NCBI RefSeq assembly: GCF_001612765.1
Contig: NZ_BDBB01000011.1
Coordinates: 1-64,000, forward strand
Source of the DNA: Nocardia arthritidis NBRC 100137
GTDB taxonomy: Bacteria; Actinomycetota; Actinomycetes; Mycobacteriales; Mycobacteriaceae
Direction: 5' to 3'
DNA: 64,000 nucleotides
Made by a program: the position numbers and the translations under genes. Below the pieces are notes generated by a model. That model was not told where the DNA came from, ran no database searches, and saw only the letters and a list, made by a program, of their open reading frames with translations. Positions 45,178-54,900 of the stretch are shown in pieces. Each line of letters opens with the position of its first letter. Position 1 is the first letter of the stretch.

Positions 45178-45804
45178 CTACGCGGCCAGTTTCAGCTGCG
45201 CGCGCAGCTTGTTCAGCGCGCGGTGCTGCATCACCCGGACCACCCCCGGGCTGGTGCCGATGGCCTCCGCGGTCTGCGCCGCCGACCAGCCGAGCACGAT
45301 GCGCATCACCAGCACCTCGCGGTGCGCGGGGGCCAGCACCTTCATGAGTTCTTTTGTGGCGGCCCGCCGTTCGGAGGCCAGCGCCCACTCCTCCGGCCCG
45401 GCGGCGGAGGACGCGTAGTCCGGCACATCGGCCATCGGGTAGGCGGGGTGCTGCTGCGAGCGGCGGAACGCGTCGGCGACCTTGTTGGCCGAGATGCCGT
45501 AGACGAAGGCCAGGAACGACTTGCCCTGGTCGCGGTAACGGGGGATGGCGTTGACGGTGGCCAGCAGGATCTCCTGCACCACGTCGTCAGCGGTGACCTG
45601 CAGGTGAGCCGTGTTGCCCAGGCGCGCGCCGCAGTAGCGCCGCACCAGCGGATGCACGATCCGGATGATCTCCGCGACCGCCTGGCGATCGCCCGCCGCC
45701 GCAGGCCCGATCAGCTTGTCCAGCTCGGCCGATACCCGCCGGCTCTCCGAGAGAGCGGGATGGTGGTTCTTGGGCAGCGCCGCGGTGTTGTGCTCGGTAG
45801 CCAC
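45178..45804 (-). CDS. sigma-70 family sigma factor, SigD/ShbA-like
   Basis: 208 residues. Region 2 (TADDVVQEILLATVNAIPRY, then FLAFVYGISANKVADAFRRS) and region 4 (LAPAHREVLVMRIVLGWSAAQTAEAIGTSP) are clear. It matches mycobacterial SigD and streptomycete ShbA more than ordinary ECF factors; ShbA drives transcription of the principal sigma gene. No anti-sigma gene is adjacent. M. tuberculosis has no sigma gene between Rv2692 and Rv2693c, so this is a lineage-specific position. The GTG at 45804 has AAAGGA upstream. Confidence 0.88.
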   Translation of the reverse strand: MATEHNTAALPKNHHPALSESRRVSAELDKLIGPAAAGDRQAVAEIIRIVHPLVRRYCGARLGNTAHLQVTADDVVQEILLATVNAIPRYRDQGKSFLAFVYGISANKVADAFRRSQQHPAYPMADVPDYASSAAGPEEWALASERRAATKELMKVLAPAHREVLVMRIVLGWSAAQTAEAIGTSPGVVRVMQHRALNKLRAQLKLAA

Positions 45805-45970
45805 GTCCGAGTCCTTTCTTGCCGATCAGTGCGTGTTTTTCGGTACGCATAGATCGTCTGAGAAACTCGGAGGGGCGACCAGGCACCCCAGGGTGGGGAA
45901 GCACCCACCTCCGCGGTGGGACTTATCCCACCCCTGCGCTTTTCGCCGGGCGGCGGCGGAGGGTTAACGC

Positions 45971-46663
45971 TCAGGCCGGTCCGGTCGCCACCACCGACTT
46001 GGTGGGCAGGTGGCCGGCCCGCCGCACCGCCCAGACGGTGACGCCCAGCGCCACCGCGGTCAGCGGCCAGCCCATCGCGATCCGGGCGAAGGCGAGCCAG
46101 CCGGTGCGGTCGGTGTCGTAGAGCTGCGACTGCACCAGGTAGCGGGCCCCGAACACTACGATCCAGGTAGCGGTGGCCAGGTCGTAGAGGCGCACCGAGC
46201 GCGGATCGGACCGCCAGTCGGAACCGTGCCCGTTCAGCACGCCCCAGATCACGCCGACCAGCGGCCGCCGGATCAGGATGGACGCGAAGAACACCCCGGC
46301 GTATACGAGGCTGGTGTAGATGCCGAAGAGGAAGAAACCCTTGGCCTCACCCATCCGGTAGGCGATGAAGGCGCAGATGCCGACGCCGAAGAAGCCGGAG
46401 ATGGCGGGCTGGATGGGATCGTGCCGCACCAGGCGCCATACGAGGATGGCGGCGGCCACTCCGAGGGCCGCCCAGATCGCGGCGGTCAGCCCGGCGAGGC
46501 TGTTCACGGGAACGAACACGACAACGGGAAGCGTCGAGTAGATCAGGCCGCTGAAGCCGCCGAGTTGTTCGAGGAGGGTCTGCTCGGCACGTTCCTCGTC
46601 ACGATCGGGCACATCCAGCCCGGTGCGGTCGTCCGATCCTGCGTTGTCGTCGCTCAATGGCAT
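45971..46663 (-). CDS. DUF3159 integral membrane protein (Rv2693c-like)
   Basis: 230 residues with about six membrane segments after an acidic cytoplasmic N-terminus (~45 residues). Conserved DUF3159 features include GGFSGLIYSTLPVVVFVPVN and GFFGVGICAFIAYRMGEAKG. Function unknown. It begins 3 bp after the stop of the OB-fold gene, so the two form an operon, as Rv2694c-Rv2693c. Confidence 0.9.
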   Translation of the reverse strand: MPLSDDNAGSDDRTGLDVPDRDEERAEQTLLEQLGGFSGLIYSTLPVVVFVPVNSLAGLTAAIWAALGVAAAILVWRLVRHDPIQPAISGFFGVGICAFIAYRMGEAKGFFLFGIYTSLVYAGVFFASILIRRPLVGVIWGVLNGHGSDWRSDPRSVRLYDLATATWIVVFGARYLVQSQLYDTDRTGWLAFARIAMGWPLTAVALGVTVWAVRRAGHLPTKSVVATGPA

Positions 46664-46666
46664 ACG

Positions 46667-47044
46667 TCAGCTGTTCCCGCGCAATTCGTAGTAGGGGTTG
46701 AAGATCACTTTGCGGCCGTCACGATCGCCGACCCGGCCACGGACGAGGATGCGCCGCCCCGGCTCGATACCGGGAATGCGCCTGCGCCCGATCCATACCA
46801 GTGTGATCGCGTCGGTGCCGTCGAAGAACTCGGCCTGGACGCTGGCCCCCGCCGACTTGGGACATGCTTCGACACTGCGGAGCCTACCCAGCATGGTGGC
46901 CTCGTCACCGCGTCGACACTCCGACGCGCGCGACGCGCCCGAGGCCTCTGATGTCTCGGCCAGTTCTTCGGCGTCCAGCTGATCGAGGTCCTGGGTCAGC
47001 CTGCGGCCCAGACGTCGAAAATACCCTGAGGCTGCGGATGACAT
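46667..47044 (-). CDS. OB-fold nucleic acid-binding protein (Rv2694c-like)
   Basis: 125 residues. After a charged N-terminal helix (RLTQDLDQLDAEELAE) an OB-fold follows: ATMLGRLRSVEACPKSAGAS, then DAITLVWIGRRRIPGIEPGR and RILVRGRVGDRDGRKVIFNP, resembling the RecG/RecJ-type OB module. It may bind single-stranded nucleic acid. The ATG at 47044 has GGAGAG 8-10 bases upstream. First gene of a two-gene unit with the DUF3159 protein. Confidence 0.88.
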   Translation of the reverse strand: MSSAASGYFRRLGRRLTQDLDQLDAEELAETSEASGASRASECRRGDEATMLGRLRSVEACPKSAGASVQAEFFDGTDAITLVWIGRRRIPGIEPGRRILVRGRVGDRDGRKVIFNPYYELRGNS

Positions 47045-47163
47045 TGTGCACGCTCTCCTGCATAGAGCAGATGGCATGGGTCGCACACCATCGTGAGGGA
47101 TCCGATCCGCACGACCCGCTGCGGCCGTACAACGCCACTGTAGATGGGTGGGGCCACCCCCGC

Positions 47164-47169
47164 TACGCT
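47164..47169 (+). promoter_or_regulatory. leaderless-type -10 of the Rv2695-like gene
   Basis: TACGCT with a 7-nt spacer to the ATG at 47177 and no Shine-Dalgarno. Confidence 0.45.
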
Positions 47170-47176
47170 CGGACCG

Positions 47177-47872
47177 ATGTTCGACTCCCCACACCCCGCT
47201 CGCGTCGTGGCACTGCCCGGCACCGGATCCGACGCCGATTTCGCCCGGCGCGCATTCGGGCCTGCCAGCGCCGCACGCGGCTGGGATTTCGTCGCGGTGG
47301 AACCGGATCCCCGCCGGGTGGTGGCGAGCTGCCTTGCCGCGCTGGAGGCGGCGGCCGGCTCCGGCCCGGTGCTGGTCGCGGGCATCTCGCTCGGTGCGGC
47401 GATCGCACTGGAATGGGCCGCCGAGCACCCGGATCGCGTCGTGGGAGTCGTGGCGGCGCTGCCCGCCTGGACCGGACCGGATACCACCGCCTGCCCGGCC
47501 GCGCTGAGCGCCGCGGCCACCGCGGCACAGCTGCGCGCCGACGGTCTGGCCGCGGTGACCGACCGGATGCGCGAGAGCAGCCCGCGGTGGCTGGCGGACG
47601 CGCTGACCCAGTCGTGGCGGGCGCAGTGGCCGGACCTTCCGCAGGCGCTGGAGGAGGCCGCCGACTACAAGTGGCCCGCCGCCGACTTGCTGGCCACGCT
47701 CGAGCCGCCGCTCGCGGTGGTCACCGCGGTCGACGACCCGGTGCATCCGCACGCCGTCGCCGAGGAGTGGGCGGCGCTGGCCCCGCGCTCGCGGCTGTAC
47801 CGGATCACCCTGGACGAACTCGGCGCCGACCCCGCGATCCTGGGACACGCGGGTATCGGCGCCTTCTTATGA
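47177..47872 (+). CDS. small alpha/beta-fold hydrolase (Rv2695-like)
   Basis: 231 residues. The nucleophile elbow is AGISLGAAIALEW (GxSxG), the late Asp is in TAVDDPVHP, and the C-terminal His is in LGHAGIGAFL. Substrate unknown. The start at 47177 is preferred over 47144 because TACGCT lies seven bases upstream. Convergent with the DUF3710 gene, 10 bp apart. Confidence 0.85.
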   Translation: MFDSPHPARVVALPGTGSDADFARRAFGPASAARGWDFVAVEPDPRRVVASCLAALEAAAGSGPVLVAGISLGAAIALEWAAEHPDRVVGVVAALPAWTGPDTTACPAALSAAATAAQLRADGLAAVTDRMRESSPRWLADALTQSWRAQWPDLPQALEEAADYKWPAADLLATLEPPLAVVTAVDDPVHPHAVAEEWAALAPRSRLYRITLDELGADPAILGHAGIGAFL

Positions 47873-47882
47873 TTCCGTCGGC

Positions 47883-48761
47883 TCAGTTCAGGCCGAGCTG
47901 CTGCATGGCCGACCCGTCCGCGCCGCGGCGCGGGCCCTGCGGCATCCGCGGCACCGCCGGTTGCGCGCCGGTCTGCGCCGCCACCTGCGCGGCCATCGCC
48001 TGCTGCTGGGCCTCCACCTGCTGTTGATGGGCCGCGGCCAGCTGCTCGGCCAGCTGCTGGGGCAGCACCACCGGCAGCGGCTCCCGTACCGGCAGGGGGT
48101 CCTCGCCACGCCGCACCACCGTCTCGCTCAGGATGGCCCGCGCCGCCTTGACCAGCGGGGTGCCGTCGTCGGCCGCGCCCGAGGGGCCCGCCGCGACCAG
48201 TCGCACCATCCACCGATAGCCGTCCACACCGATGAAACGCAGATCCGCGCCTTCGGTCAGCGCCAGCAACTCCCGGCCCCACGGGCCGTTCTCGACCGAC
48301 ACCCGGGCGCCGTCCTTGCGCAGCGAGTCGGCCAGATCCGCGGCGACCAGCCGCCATTGGCCCGAGGTCTTCGGGGCGGCGTAGGCCGCGACGGTGATCC
48401 GGCCGTGCTCGGTGGCCAGGTGCACCGCTTGCGGCTGACCCTCCGGCGTCATCTCGACCTGCAACTGGCCGCCCGGCGGGACCGGCAGCAGCACCGACCC
48501 GAGATCCAGCCGCTGCTCGGACACCGCGTCCAGCAGTTCGGCGACCTCGTCGTAGTCGTAGGGGCCCGGCCTGCCGTGCGGCCGGTCGGCGGTCAGATCC
48601 ACGCCCTCGTAGGAGCGCTCGTCGGTGGGGGCGTCGTCGTAGAAATCGTCGTCGTACTCGTCGGCGTAGGCGGACTCGTAGTCGGCGTAGTCGTCCGCCT
48701 CGTCGTACCGGTCGTCCGCGGCCCGGCTCGCGTTCTTTCTCTTTCCGAACATTCCCGTCAT
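47883..48761 (-). CDS. DUF3710 protein (Rv2696c-like)
   Basis: 292 residues. A basic start ([20 protein letters not shown]) runs into a strongly acidic Asp/Tyr/Glu-rich segment (~15-55). The DUF3710 domain (~80-235) includes [20 protein letters not shown] and [21 protein letters not shown] Gln/Ala-rich C-terminal tail (residues ~240-270) looks coiled or disordered. Function unknown. Its ATG overlaps the dut stop (ATGA). A second ATG at 48752 is equally plausible and is better spaced from GGAGG. Confidence 0.88.
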   Translation of the reverse strand: MTGMFGKRKNASRAADDRYDEADDYADYESAYADEYDDDFYDDAPTDERSYEGVDLTADRPHGRPGPYDYDEVAELLDAVSEQRLDLGSVLLPVPPGGQLQVEMTPEGQPQAVHLATEHGRITVAAYAAPKTSGQWRLVAADLADSLRKDGARVSVENGPWGRELLALTEGADLRFIGVDGYRWMVRLVAAGPSGAADDGTPLVKAARAILSETVVRRGEDPLPVREPLPVVLPQQLAEQLAAAHQQQVEAQQQAMAAQVAAQTGAQPAVPRMPQGPRRGADGSAMQQLGLN

Positions 48762-49258
48762 GCCTCCTCGCCGGTCGTCCGGCCCACCCCGTTCGTCTGT
48801 GCGGTCAGGCTCGCGTGACCTCCGCTGGAGCCGTACCCGCCCGCCCCCCGGGTCGTCTCGTCGAGCGAGTCGACCTCCACGAAATCCGCCAGCTCCACGC
48901 GCTGCACCAGCAGCTGCGCGATCCGGTCGCCGCGACGCAACTCGATCGGCGTGCGCGGGTCGTGGTTGATCAGGCACACCTTGATCTCGCCCCGGTACCC
49001 CGCGTCGATCGTGCCCGGGGTGTTCACCACCGACAGCCCGGCCTTGGCCGCCAGACCCGAGCGCGGATGGATCAGGCCGACCGTGCCGACCGGTAGGGCG
49101 ACGGCGACACCGGTGCCGACCAGCACCCGCTCCCCCGGCTCCAGGATGACGTCTTGCGTGGTGCACAGGTCCACGCCCGCGTCGCCCGCATGGGCGCGCG
49201 TGGGCACGGGGATGCCGGGGTCCAGCCGCAGCAAGGGTATGGGTGAAAGTGCGCTCAC
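48758..49258 (-). CDS. dut: deoxyuridine 5'-triphosphate nucleotidohydrolase
   Basis: 166 residues, a homotrimeric dUTPase that hydrolyses dUTP to dUMP, preventing uracil incorporation. Conserved motifs are [11 protein letters not shown] (I), [12 protein letters not shown] (II), [20 protein letters not shown] (III), [10 protein letters not shown] (IV) and the C-terminal Gly-rich [12 protein letters not shown] (V). The GTG at 49258 has TAGGCT (49267-49272) eight bases upstream. It is divergent from the DUF3093 gene, starts 52 bp apart. Confidence 0.97.
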   Translation of the reverse strand: MSALSPIPLLRLDPGIPVPTRAHAGDAGVDLCTTQDVILEPGERVLVGTGVAVALPVGTVGLIHPRSGLAAKAGLSVVNTPGTIDAGYRGEIKVCLINHDPRTPIELRRGDRIAQLLVQRVELADFVEVDSLDETTRGAGGYGSSGGHASLTAQTNGVGRTTGEEA

Positions 49259-49266
49259 GTTGGACG

Positions 49267-49272
49267 AGCCTA
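49267..49272 (-). promoter_or_regulatory. leaderless-type -10 of dut
   Basis: TAGGCT on the minus strand, 8 nt before the GTG at 49258, inside the 52-bp divergent gap. Confidence 0.4.
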
Positions 49273-49298
49273 CGCGTAGGCTGTTTGCCCTCGTGACT

Positions 49299-49304
49299 TA
49301 GTGT
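49299..49304 (+). promoter_or_regulatory. leaderless-type -10 of the DUF3093 gene
   Basis: TAGTGT with a 6-nt spacer to the GTG at 49311 and no Shine-Dalgarno. Back to back with the dut promoter. Confidence 0.45.
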
Positions 49305-49310
49305 TGACTC

Positions 49311-49823
49311 GTGTCGGACCAGCCCAATCCCATGACCATGGACGAGAAAAAGCAGCCCGCGCAGCACTACCGGGAGCGCCTGTGGGTGCCGCTGTGGTGG
49401 TGGCCGGTGGCGTTCGCCGTCACCGGATTGCTCGCGGCGGAGATCCACATGGGCGCGCCGGGCCTGCGGGCGTGGCTGCCCTATGTGCTGTTGTTCCCGG
49501 TGCCGGTCTGGGTGCTGCTGTGGCTGAGCCGGCACCGCGTCGAAGTGGCACCGGACGCGAACGGCACACCGGAGCTGCGCGCCGATCGCGCACATCTACC
49601 GGTGAATTTCGTTGCCCGCGCGGCCGCCGTCGCCCCCACCGCGAAAAGCGCGGCGCTGGGTCGCCAGCTCGACCCCGCCGCTTATGTCCAGCATCGCCCC
49701 TGGATCGGGCCGATGGTGTTGCTCGTGCTCGACGACCCGGACGATCCGACGCCGTACTGGCTGGTCAGTACGCGGCGGCCCGAACGGGTCCTTGCCGCGC
49801 TCGGTCTACCGAGCGCGGGCTGA
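49311..49823 (+). CDS. DUF3093 membrane protein (Rv2698-like)
   Basis: 170 residues. Two membrane helices (WVPLWWWPVAFAVTGLLAAE and WLPYVLLFPVPVWVLLWLS) are followed by a ~100-residue cytoplasmic domain typical of DUF3093. Function unknown. It sits opposite dut, as Rv2698 does to Rv2697c. Convergent with the DUF4193 gene, 23 bp apart. Confidence 0.9.
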   Translation: MSDQPNPMTMDEKKQPAQHYRERLWVPLWWWPVAFAVTGLLAAEIHMGAPGLRAWLPYVLLFPVPVWVLLWLSRHRVEVAPDANGTPELRADRAHLPVNFVARAAAVAPTAKSAALGRQLDPAAYVQHRPWIGPMVLLVLDDPDDPTPYWLVSTRRPERVLAALGLPSAG

Positions 49824-49846
49824 CACTCTGCTCGATCTCGTCGAGA

Positions 49847-50149
49847 TCAGGCGGCGCAATCCATGCAGATCATCTGGCCGCCCTTCTCACTTGCCAGCCT
49901 GCTGCGGTGATGAACCAGGAAACAGCTGGAACAGGTGAACTCGTCGGCCTGCTTCGGGATCACCCGAACCGTCAGCACTTCCTCGGACAGGTCGGCGCCG
50001 GGAAGCTCGAACGACTCCGCGGTATCGGATTCGTCGATATCCACGACGGCGGACTGTGCCTCGTTACGACGAGCCTTCAGCTCCTCCAGCGAATCCTCCG
50101 ACACGTCGTCGGTTTCGGTGCGCCTCGGTGCGTCATAGTCGGTTGCCAT
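49847..50149 (-). CDS. DUF4193 small zinc-ribbon protein (Rv2699c-like)
   Basis: 100 residues. An acidic N-terminal two-thirds ends in a zinc-ribbon-like pair of CxxC motifs (CSSC about residue 73 and CMDC at 95-98). These acidic actinobacterial proteins are abundant but functionally undefined. The ATG at 50149 has AGGGGAAG five bases upstream; the longer frame to 50257 lacks one. Divergent from cei. Confidence 0.9.
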   Translation of the reverse strand: MATDYDAPRRTETDDVSEDSLEELKARRNEAQSAVVDIDESDTAESFELPGADLSEEVLTVRVIPKQADEFTCSSCFLVHHRSRLASEKGGQMICMDCAA

Positions 50150-50525
50150 GTCGTCTTCCCCTCGTCCTAACTCCGTATATCCCGGACCGGTCCGCTCACA
50201 CCCGATTCCTGCCGGAATCGGCGCGACCGGTACCGCCCCGCCGGTGGTGCACGTCACACGTACACCGGTCGCCTATCAGGGCGGATCGTGTCGATCCACT
50301 CCCGATAGCGCTGGGTAAACGCAGGACATGCCCTTCTTGTTCCCGCGACCGACCACTGATTCCGCACCGGCGATTCGATCTGGGCCGCCAGACAATAGCG
50401 GACCCCGGAGGAAAAGTCGCAATCAAAACACAGCCGAGTCGAAAATGAGGGCCAATCGACACCATCTGGGGAACGCACCGAGACCTTGCGCCGGATCCGG
50501 CGTCAGATTTTCGTAGAGTGTGCTG
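50150..50525. other. 376-bp divergent spacer between the DUF4193 gene and cei
   Basis: Somewhat less GC-rich than its flanks. It contains the cei -10 (50514-50519) and the 5' region of the DUF4193 gene. No credible ORF or RNA structure was recognised. Confidence 0.5.
50514..50519 (+). promoter_or_regulatory. leaderless-type -10 of cei
   Basis: TAGAGT with a 6-nt spacer to the GTG at 50526. It supports a start two codons inside the longest open frame. Confidence 0.45.
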
Positions 50526-51203
50526 GTGGTTTCACTGATCACCGAAGGTACCTCGACGGATCCGCATGGGCGGCCGTTCCTGCGTCGCCGCCCCCAGCCC
50601 TGGCTCATCATGCTCGGCGTTCTCGCTCTGATCTGCGGGATCGTCTGGGTCAAAGCCCTCACGACGCACGACACCGACCACACCGCGATGGCGTGCAACT
50701 CGCCCAGCCCCGCGTCGGATCCCGGTGCGCCGCAACCGGCTCCGCTCGGCCAGCGAGTCGGCGCGGGCCGGCTGCAGGACGTGGAACCAGCCCCGCTGGC
50801 GGCGAGCAGGGTGCGCGTGCTCAACGCGAACAACCAGCGCGGCCAGGCCGCGCACGTCGCCGCCCAGCTCGGCGATCTCGGCTTCGCGAGCGCACCCGGA
50901 ACGCAGTACGGCAACGATTCGGTATACGTCAACGGCGACCTGGAATGCACCGGGCAGGTCCGCTTCGGCGTCAACGGCCGTCCGGCCGCCGCCGCGGTGC
51001 AGTTGGTCGCACCGTGCGCCGAGCTGATCGAGGATCAGCGCGGCGACGACACCGTCGATCTGGTGCTCGGCTCCTTGTTCCGGGACATCCGGCCCAGCAA
51101 CGACGCGGAGGAAGTGCTGCGTTCGCTCAAGAACCCGGCGCCGGGCAACTCCACATCCATCGATATCAAGTTGCTCGACGCCGCGCGACAGGCGCGTTGC
51201 TGA
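50526..51203 (+). CDS. cei: envelope integrity protein Cei
   Basis: 225 residues. A short cytoplasmic N-terminus, one membrane helix (PWLIMLGVLALICGIVWV) and an extracytoplasmic LytR_C-type domain (ASRVRVLNANNQRGQAAHVA, then PGTQYGNDSVYVNGDLECTG). In mycobacteria Cei (Rv2700) is required for cell envelope integrity and stress resistance. The GTG at 50526 is set by TAGAGT six bases upstream. The stop lies inside the first unit of a 27-bp tandem duplication. Confidence 0.92.
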   Translation: MVSLITEGTSTDPHGRPFLRRRPQPWLIMLGVLALICGIVWVKALTTHDTDHTAMACNSPSPASDPGAPQPAPLGQRVGAGRLQDVEPAPLAASRVRVLNANNQRGQAAHVAAQLGDLGFASAPGTQYGNDSVYVNGDLECTGQVRFGVNGRPAAAAVQLVAPCAELIEDQRGDDTVDLVLGSLFRDIRPSNDAEEVLRSLKNPAPGNSTSIDIKLLDAARQARC

Positions 51204-51234
51204 TCAGCCGCGCGGCAGGCGCGTTGCTGATCAG
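51181..51234. repeat. 27-bp tandem duplication at the cei/suhB convergence
   Basis: Units 51181-51207 and 51208-51234 differ at one position. Each contains the palindrome TGATCA, which is a TGA stop on both strands. The first copy ends cei and the second ends suhB. Confidence 0.9.
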
Positions 51235-52175
51235 CGGTCCGGAATCGGCTCGGTAGCACCCACCCGGGCCAGCAGTTCGCCCAGTTCCTCGGCGATGCCG
51301 GGCGCGGCGGCCACCACCAGGTCGCCGTCGGTGCCCGGCGCCGTCGCGGGCGGGAGCGTCAGCCGCGCGCCCGCCTCCGCGGCGATCAACGCGCCCGCGC
51401 CCCAGTCCCAGGCGTTCAATCCGTGCTCGTAGTAGGCGTCCACCCGGCCCGCCGCGACATGACACAGATCCAGCGCCGCCGCGCCGAACCGACGGATGTC
51501 GCGCACGTGCGGCAGCACTTGCGCGACCAATTCGGCCTGCCTGGTCCTGCGCTTCCTGCCGTAGGCGAATCCGGTGGCCACCAACGACATCGCGACCGAT
51601 TCGACGGGCGTGCAACTCAGGTGCTCCACCACGCCGTCGGCGTCGACCCGCAGCGCACCGAGCCCGAGCCCGGCGCTGTAGGTGGCCGCCCGCGCGACGT
51701 CCACCACGGCGCCTGCGACCGGTCGCCCGCCACGCAGCGCGGCCACCGACACGGCGTAGCCGGGGACGCCGTAGAGGAAGTTGACGGTGCCGTCGATCGG
51801 ATCCACCACCCAGTGGACGGTGTCGGCGCTCGCGTCGTCGAGGCTGCCGCCGCCCTCTTCGCCGAGGATCGGGTCGCCGGGACGCTGTTCGGCGAGCAGT
51901 TTTCGGATCAGGTCTTCGGTCTCGGTGTCCACGATGGTCACCGGGTCGGTCTCGTGGCTCTTGGACTGCACGGCCCCTTCGGCGTGCGTACCCGCGGGGC
52001 CGAACACCTCGGGACGGCGGGCACGGACATGGGCGGCGGCCGTCTCGGCGATGTCGACCGCGACGCGACGCAGGTCGGCTTCGTCGCCACGCGCGACGAT
52101 CGAGACGAAGGAGTCGGGGGTGTAGTCGGACACTGGCGATGAGGTTTCCGGCACGCCCTCCATCGCATCACACAT
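51231..52175 (-). CDS. suhB: inositol-1-monophosphatase SuhB
   Basis: 314 residues, a Mg2+/Li+-type phosphatase of the IMPase fold. Metal-binding motifs are DPILGEEGGG, WVVDPIDGTVNFLYG and NAWDWGAGALIAAEAGAR. It hydrolyses inositol-1-phosphate for phosphatidylinositol, mannoside and mycothiol synthesis. The start is uncertain: ATGs at 52175 and 52163 and a GTG further in are all possible, and the N-terminal ~35 residues are poorly conserved. Rv2701c orthologue. Confidence 0.94.
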   Translation of the reverse strand: MCDAMEGVPETSSPVSDYTPDSFVSIVARGDEADLRRVAVDIAETAAAHVRARRPEVFGPAGTHAEGAVQSKSHETDPVTIVDTETEDLIRKLLAEQRPGDPILGEEGGGSLDDASADTVHWVVDPIDGTVNFLYGVPGYAVSVAALRGGRPVAGAVVDVARAATYSAGLGLGALRVDADGVVEHLSCTPVESVAMSLVATGFAYGRKRRTRQAELVAQVLPHVRDIRRFGAAALDLCHVAAGRVDAYYEHGLNAWDWGAGALIAAEAGARLTLPPATAPGTDGDLVVAAAPGIAEELGELLARVGATEPIPDR

Positions 52176-52330
52176 CCTCGCCGAACGCCCAGCCCCGTGG
52201 TCCCATTACTCTTGTCGTGCACGACACAGCGCCGTCGTCGGGCATCCCATTCGCAGCGCCCGCAGTGGCGTCGTGGGCCCCGTGCAGCGCTGTCATCACA
52301 CCGGCCAGCACAGGGAACGAGGGGTTAGTC

Positions 52331-53089
52331 ATGTCCGCTCGGGGGCACGCATTCGGCATCGACATCGGCGGCAGCGGTGTCAAAGGCGCCGCGGTCGATC
52401 TGGCCACCGGCGAGTTGGTCCATGAGCGGATCAAGATCGCGACGCCGCAACCCGCGACACCGGGTGCCGTGGCGGAAGCGGTGGCCGAACTGGTCGCCGA
52501 GGCCGAGTGGACCGGGCCGGTCGGCCTCACGCTGCCCGCGGTGGTGACCGGCGGAGTGGCGCGCACCGCGGCGAACATCGACAAATCCTGGATCGGGACC
52601 GACGCGCGGGCGCTGTTCTCCACCGCGCTCGGCGGCCGTCCGGTCACCGTGCTCAACGACGCGGACGCGGCGGGCATGGCCGAGGACCGCTACGGCGCGG
52701 CAAGCGATTTCGCCGGTCTGGTGCTGCTGCTGACCTTCGGCACCGGCATCGGTTCGGCGTTGCTCTACCACGGCACGCTGGTGCCCAACACCGAACTCGG
52801 CCACCTGGAGGTCCAGGGCATGGAGAGCGAGCACCGCGCGGCGGCCTCGATCAAGGAACGCGACGGCCTGAGCTACGAGCAGTGGGCAGCGCAGGTCAGC
52901 CTGGTGCTGACCACGCTGGAGGACCTGTTCTTCCCCGTCGTCTTCGTCGCGGGCGGTGGCATCAGCCGCGACGCCGAGCAGTGGATCCCGCTGCTCACCA
53001 ATCGGACCCCCGTCATCCCGGCCCGCCTGCGCAACACCGCGGGCATCGTCGGCGCAGCCATGGCGATCGCGGGAGGAGTCGCACCGTGA
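52331..53089 (+). CDS. ppgK: polyphosphate glucokinase
   Basis: 252 residues, a ROK-family kinase that phosphorylates glucose with polyphosphate or ATP. Phosphate-binding motif AFGIDIGGSGVKGAAVDL; catalytic Asp in VLNDADAAGMAE; second phosphate loop LLLTFGTGIGSALLYHG; and NTELGHLEVQG. The ATG at 52331 has AGGGG six bases upstream. Between suhB (divergent) and sigA, as Rv2702. Confidence 0.97.
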   Translation: MSARGHAFGIDIGGSGVKGAAVDLATGELVHERIKIATPQPATPGAVAEAVAELVAEAEWTGPVGLTLPAVVTGGVARTAANIDKSWIGTDARALFSTALGGRPVTVLNDADAAGMAEDRYGAASDFAGLVLLLTFGTGIGSALLYHGTLVPNTELGHLEVQGMESEHRAAASIKERDGLSYEQWAAQVSLVLTTLEDLFFPVVFVAGGGISRDAEQWIPLLTNRTPVIPARLRNTAGIVGAAMAIAGGVAP

Positions 53090-53153
53090 GGCGCGCGGGT
53101 ACGGCGGGGATGCCACCACCGGCATCGTGCCGTAGGTACCCTGGTTAGATCGT

Positions 53154-53159
53154 TACAAT
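53154..53159 (+). promoter_or_regulatory. candidate -10 of sigA
   Basis: TACAAT 124 bp upstream of the sigA GTG, the best -10 match in the 193-bp ppgK-sigA spacer. The region 17-18 bp upstream (around GTAGGT) is not a vegetative -35, so an alternative sigma factor is possible. Confidence 0.4.
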
Positions 53160-53282
53160 GGAACGTGCCCGGCTGAGCCGGAGAAACCCCGACCGGCCCT
53201 CCGCCGGTGAAACCCGACAGATCGCTCCGCCGGAACACTACTCTGGCGTGACGCCGCACGAGACCGTCACGAAAGGGCGTAC

Positions 53283-54647
<1,365 letters not shown>

Positions 54648-54659
54648 GTCGCCTCGCCT

Positions 54660-54725
54660 CGACGCCCGCATTCGTCGCGCCGCTCGATTCCTCCAGCGGC
54701 GTGCGGATGCGGGCGTCGCGCTTTT
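54660..54725 (+). terminator. sigA terminator hairpin
   Basis: A 12-bp stem CGACGCCCGCAT/ATGCGGGCGTCG with an inner CGCCGCT/AGCGGCG stem, followed by CGCTTTT. It starts 12 bp after the sigA stop. Confidence 0.8.
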
Positions 54726-54900
54726 CCGCGGCCCCGAGGTCGCTCGTGTGAGTGCTCGGCTCCCGGGAGCCTCGCTTCGGCCCGTGAACCGATCGTGGGG
54801 CGGCGGTCGCCGAGTTGTGCGGAACCCCTTCGCCGCGCCGTGACGCAGCGCACACGGGCCATCGCGGCGGGCGTACGCCCGGCGCGGGCAGACTTGCGGG

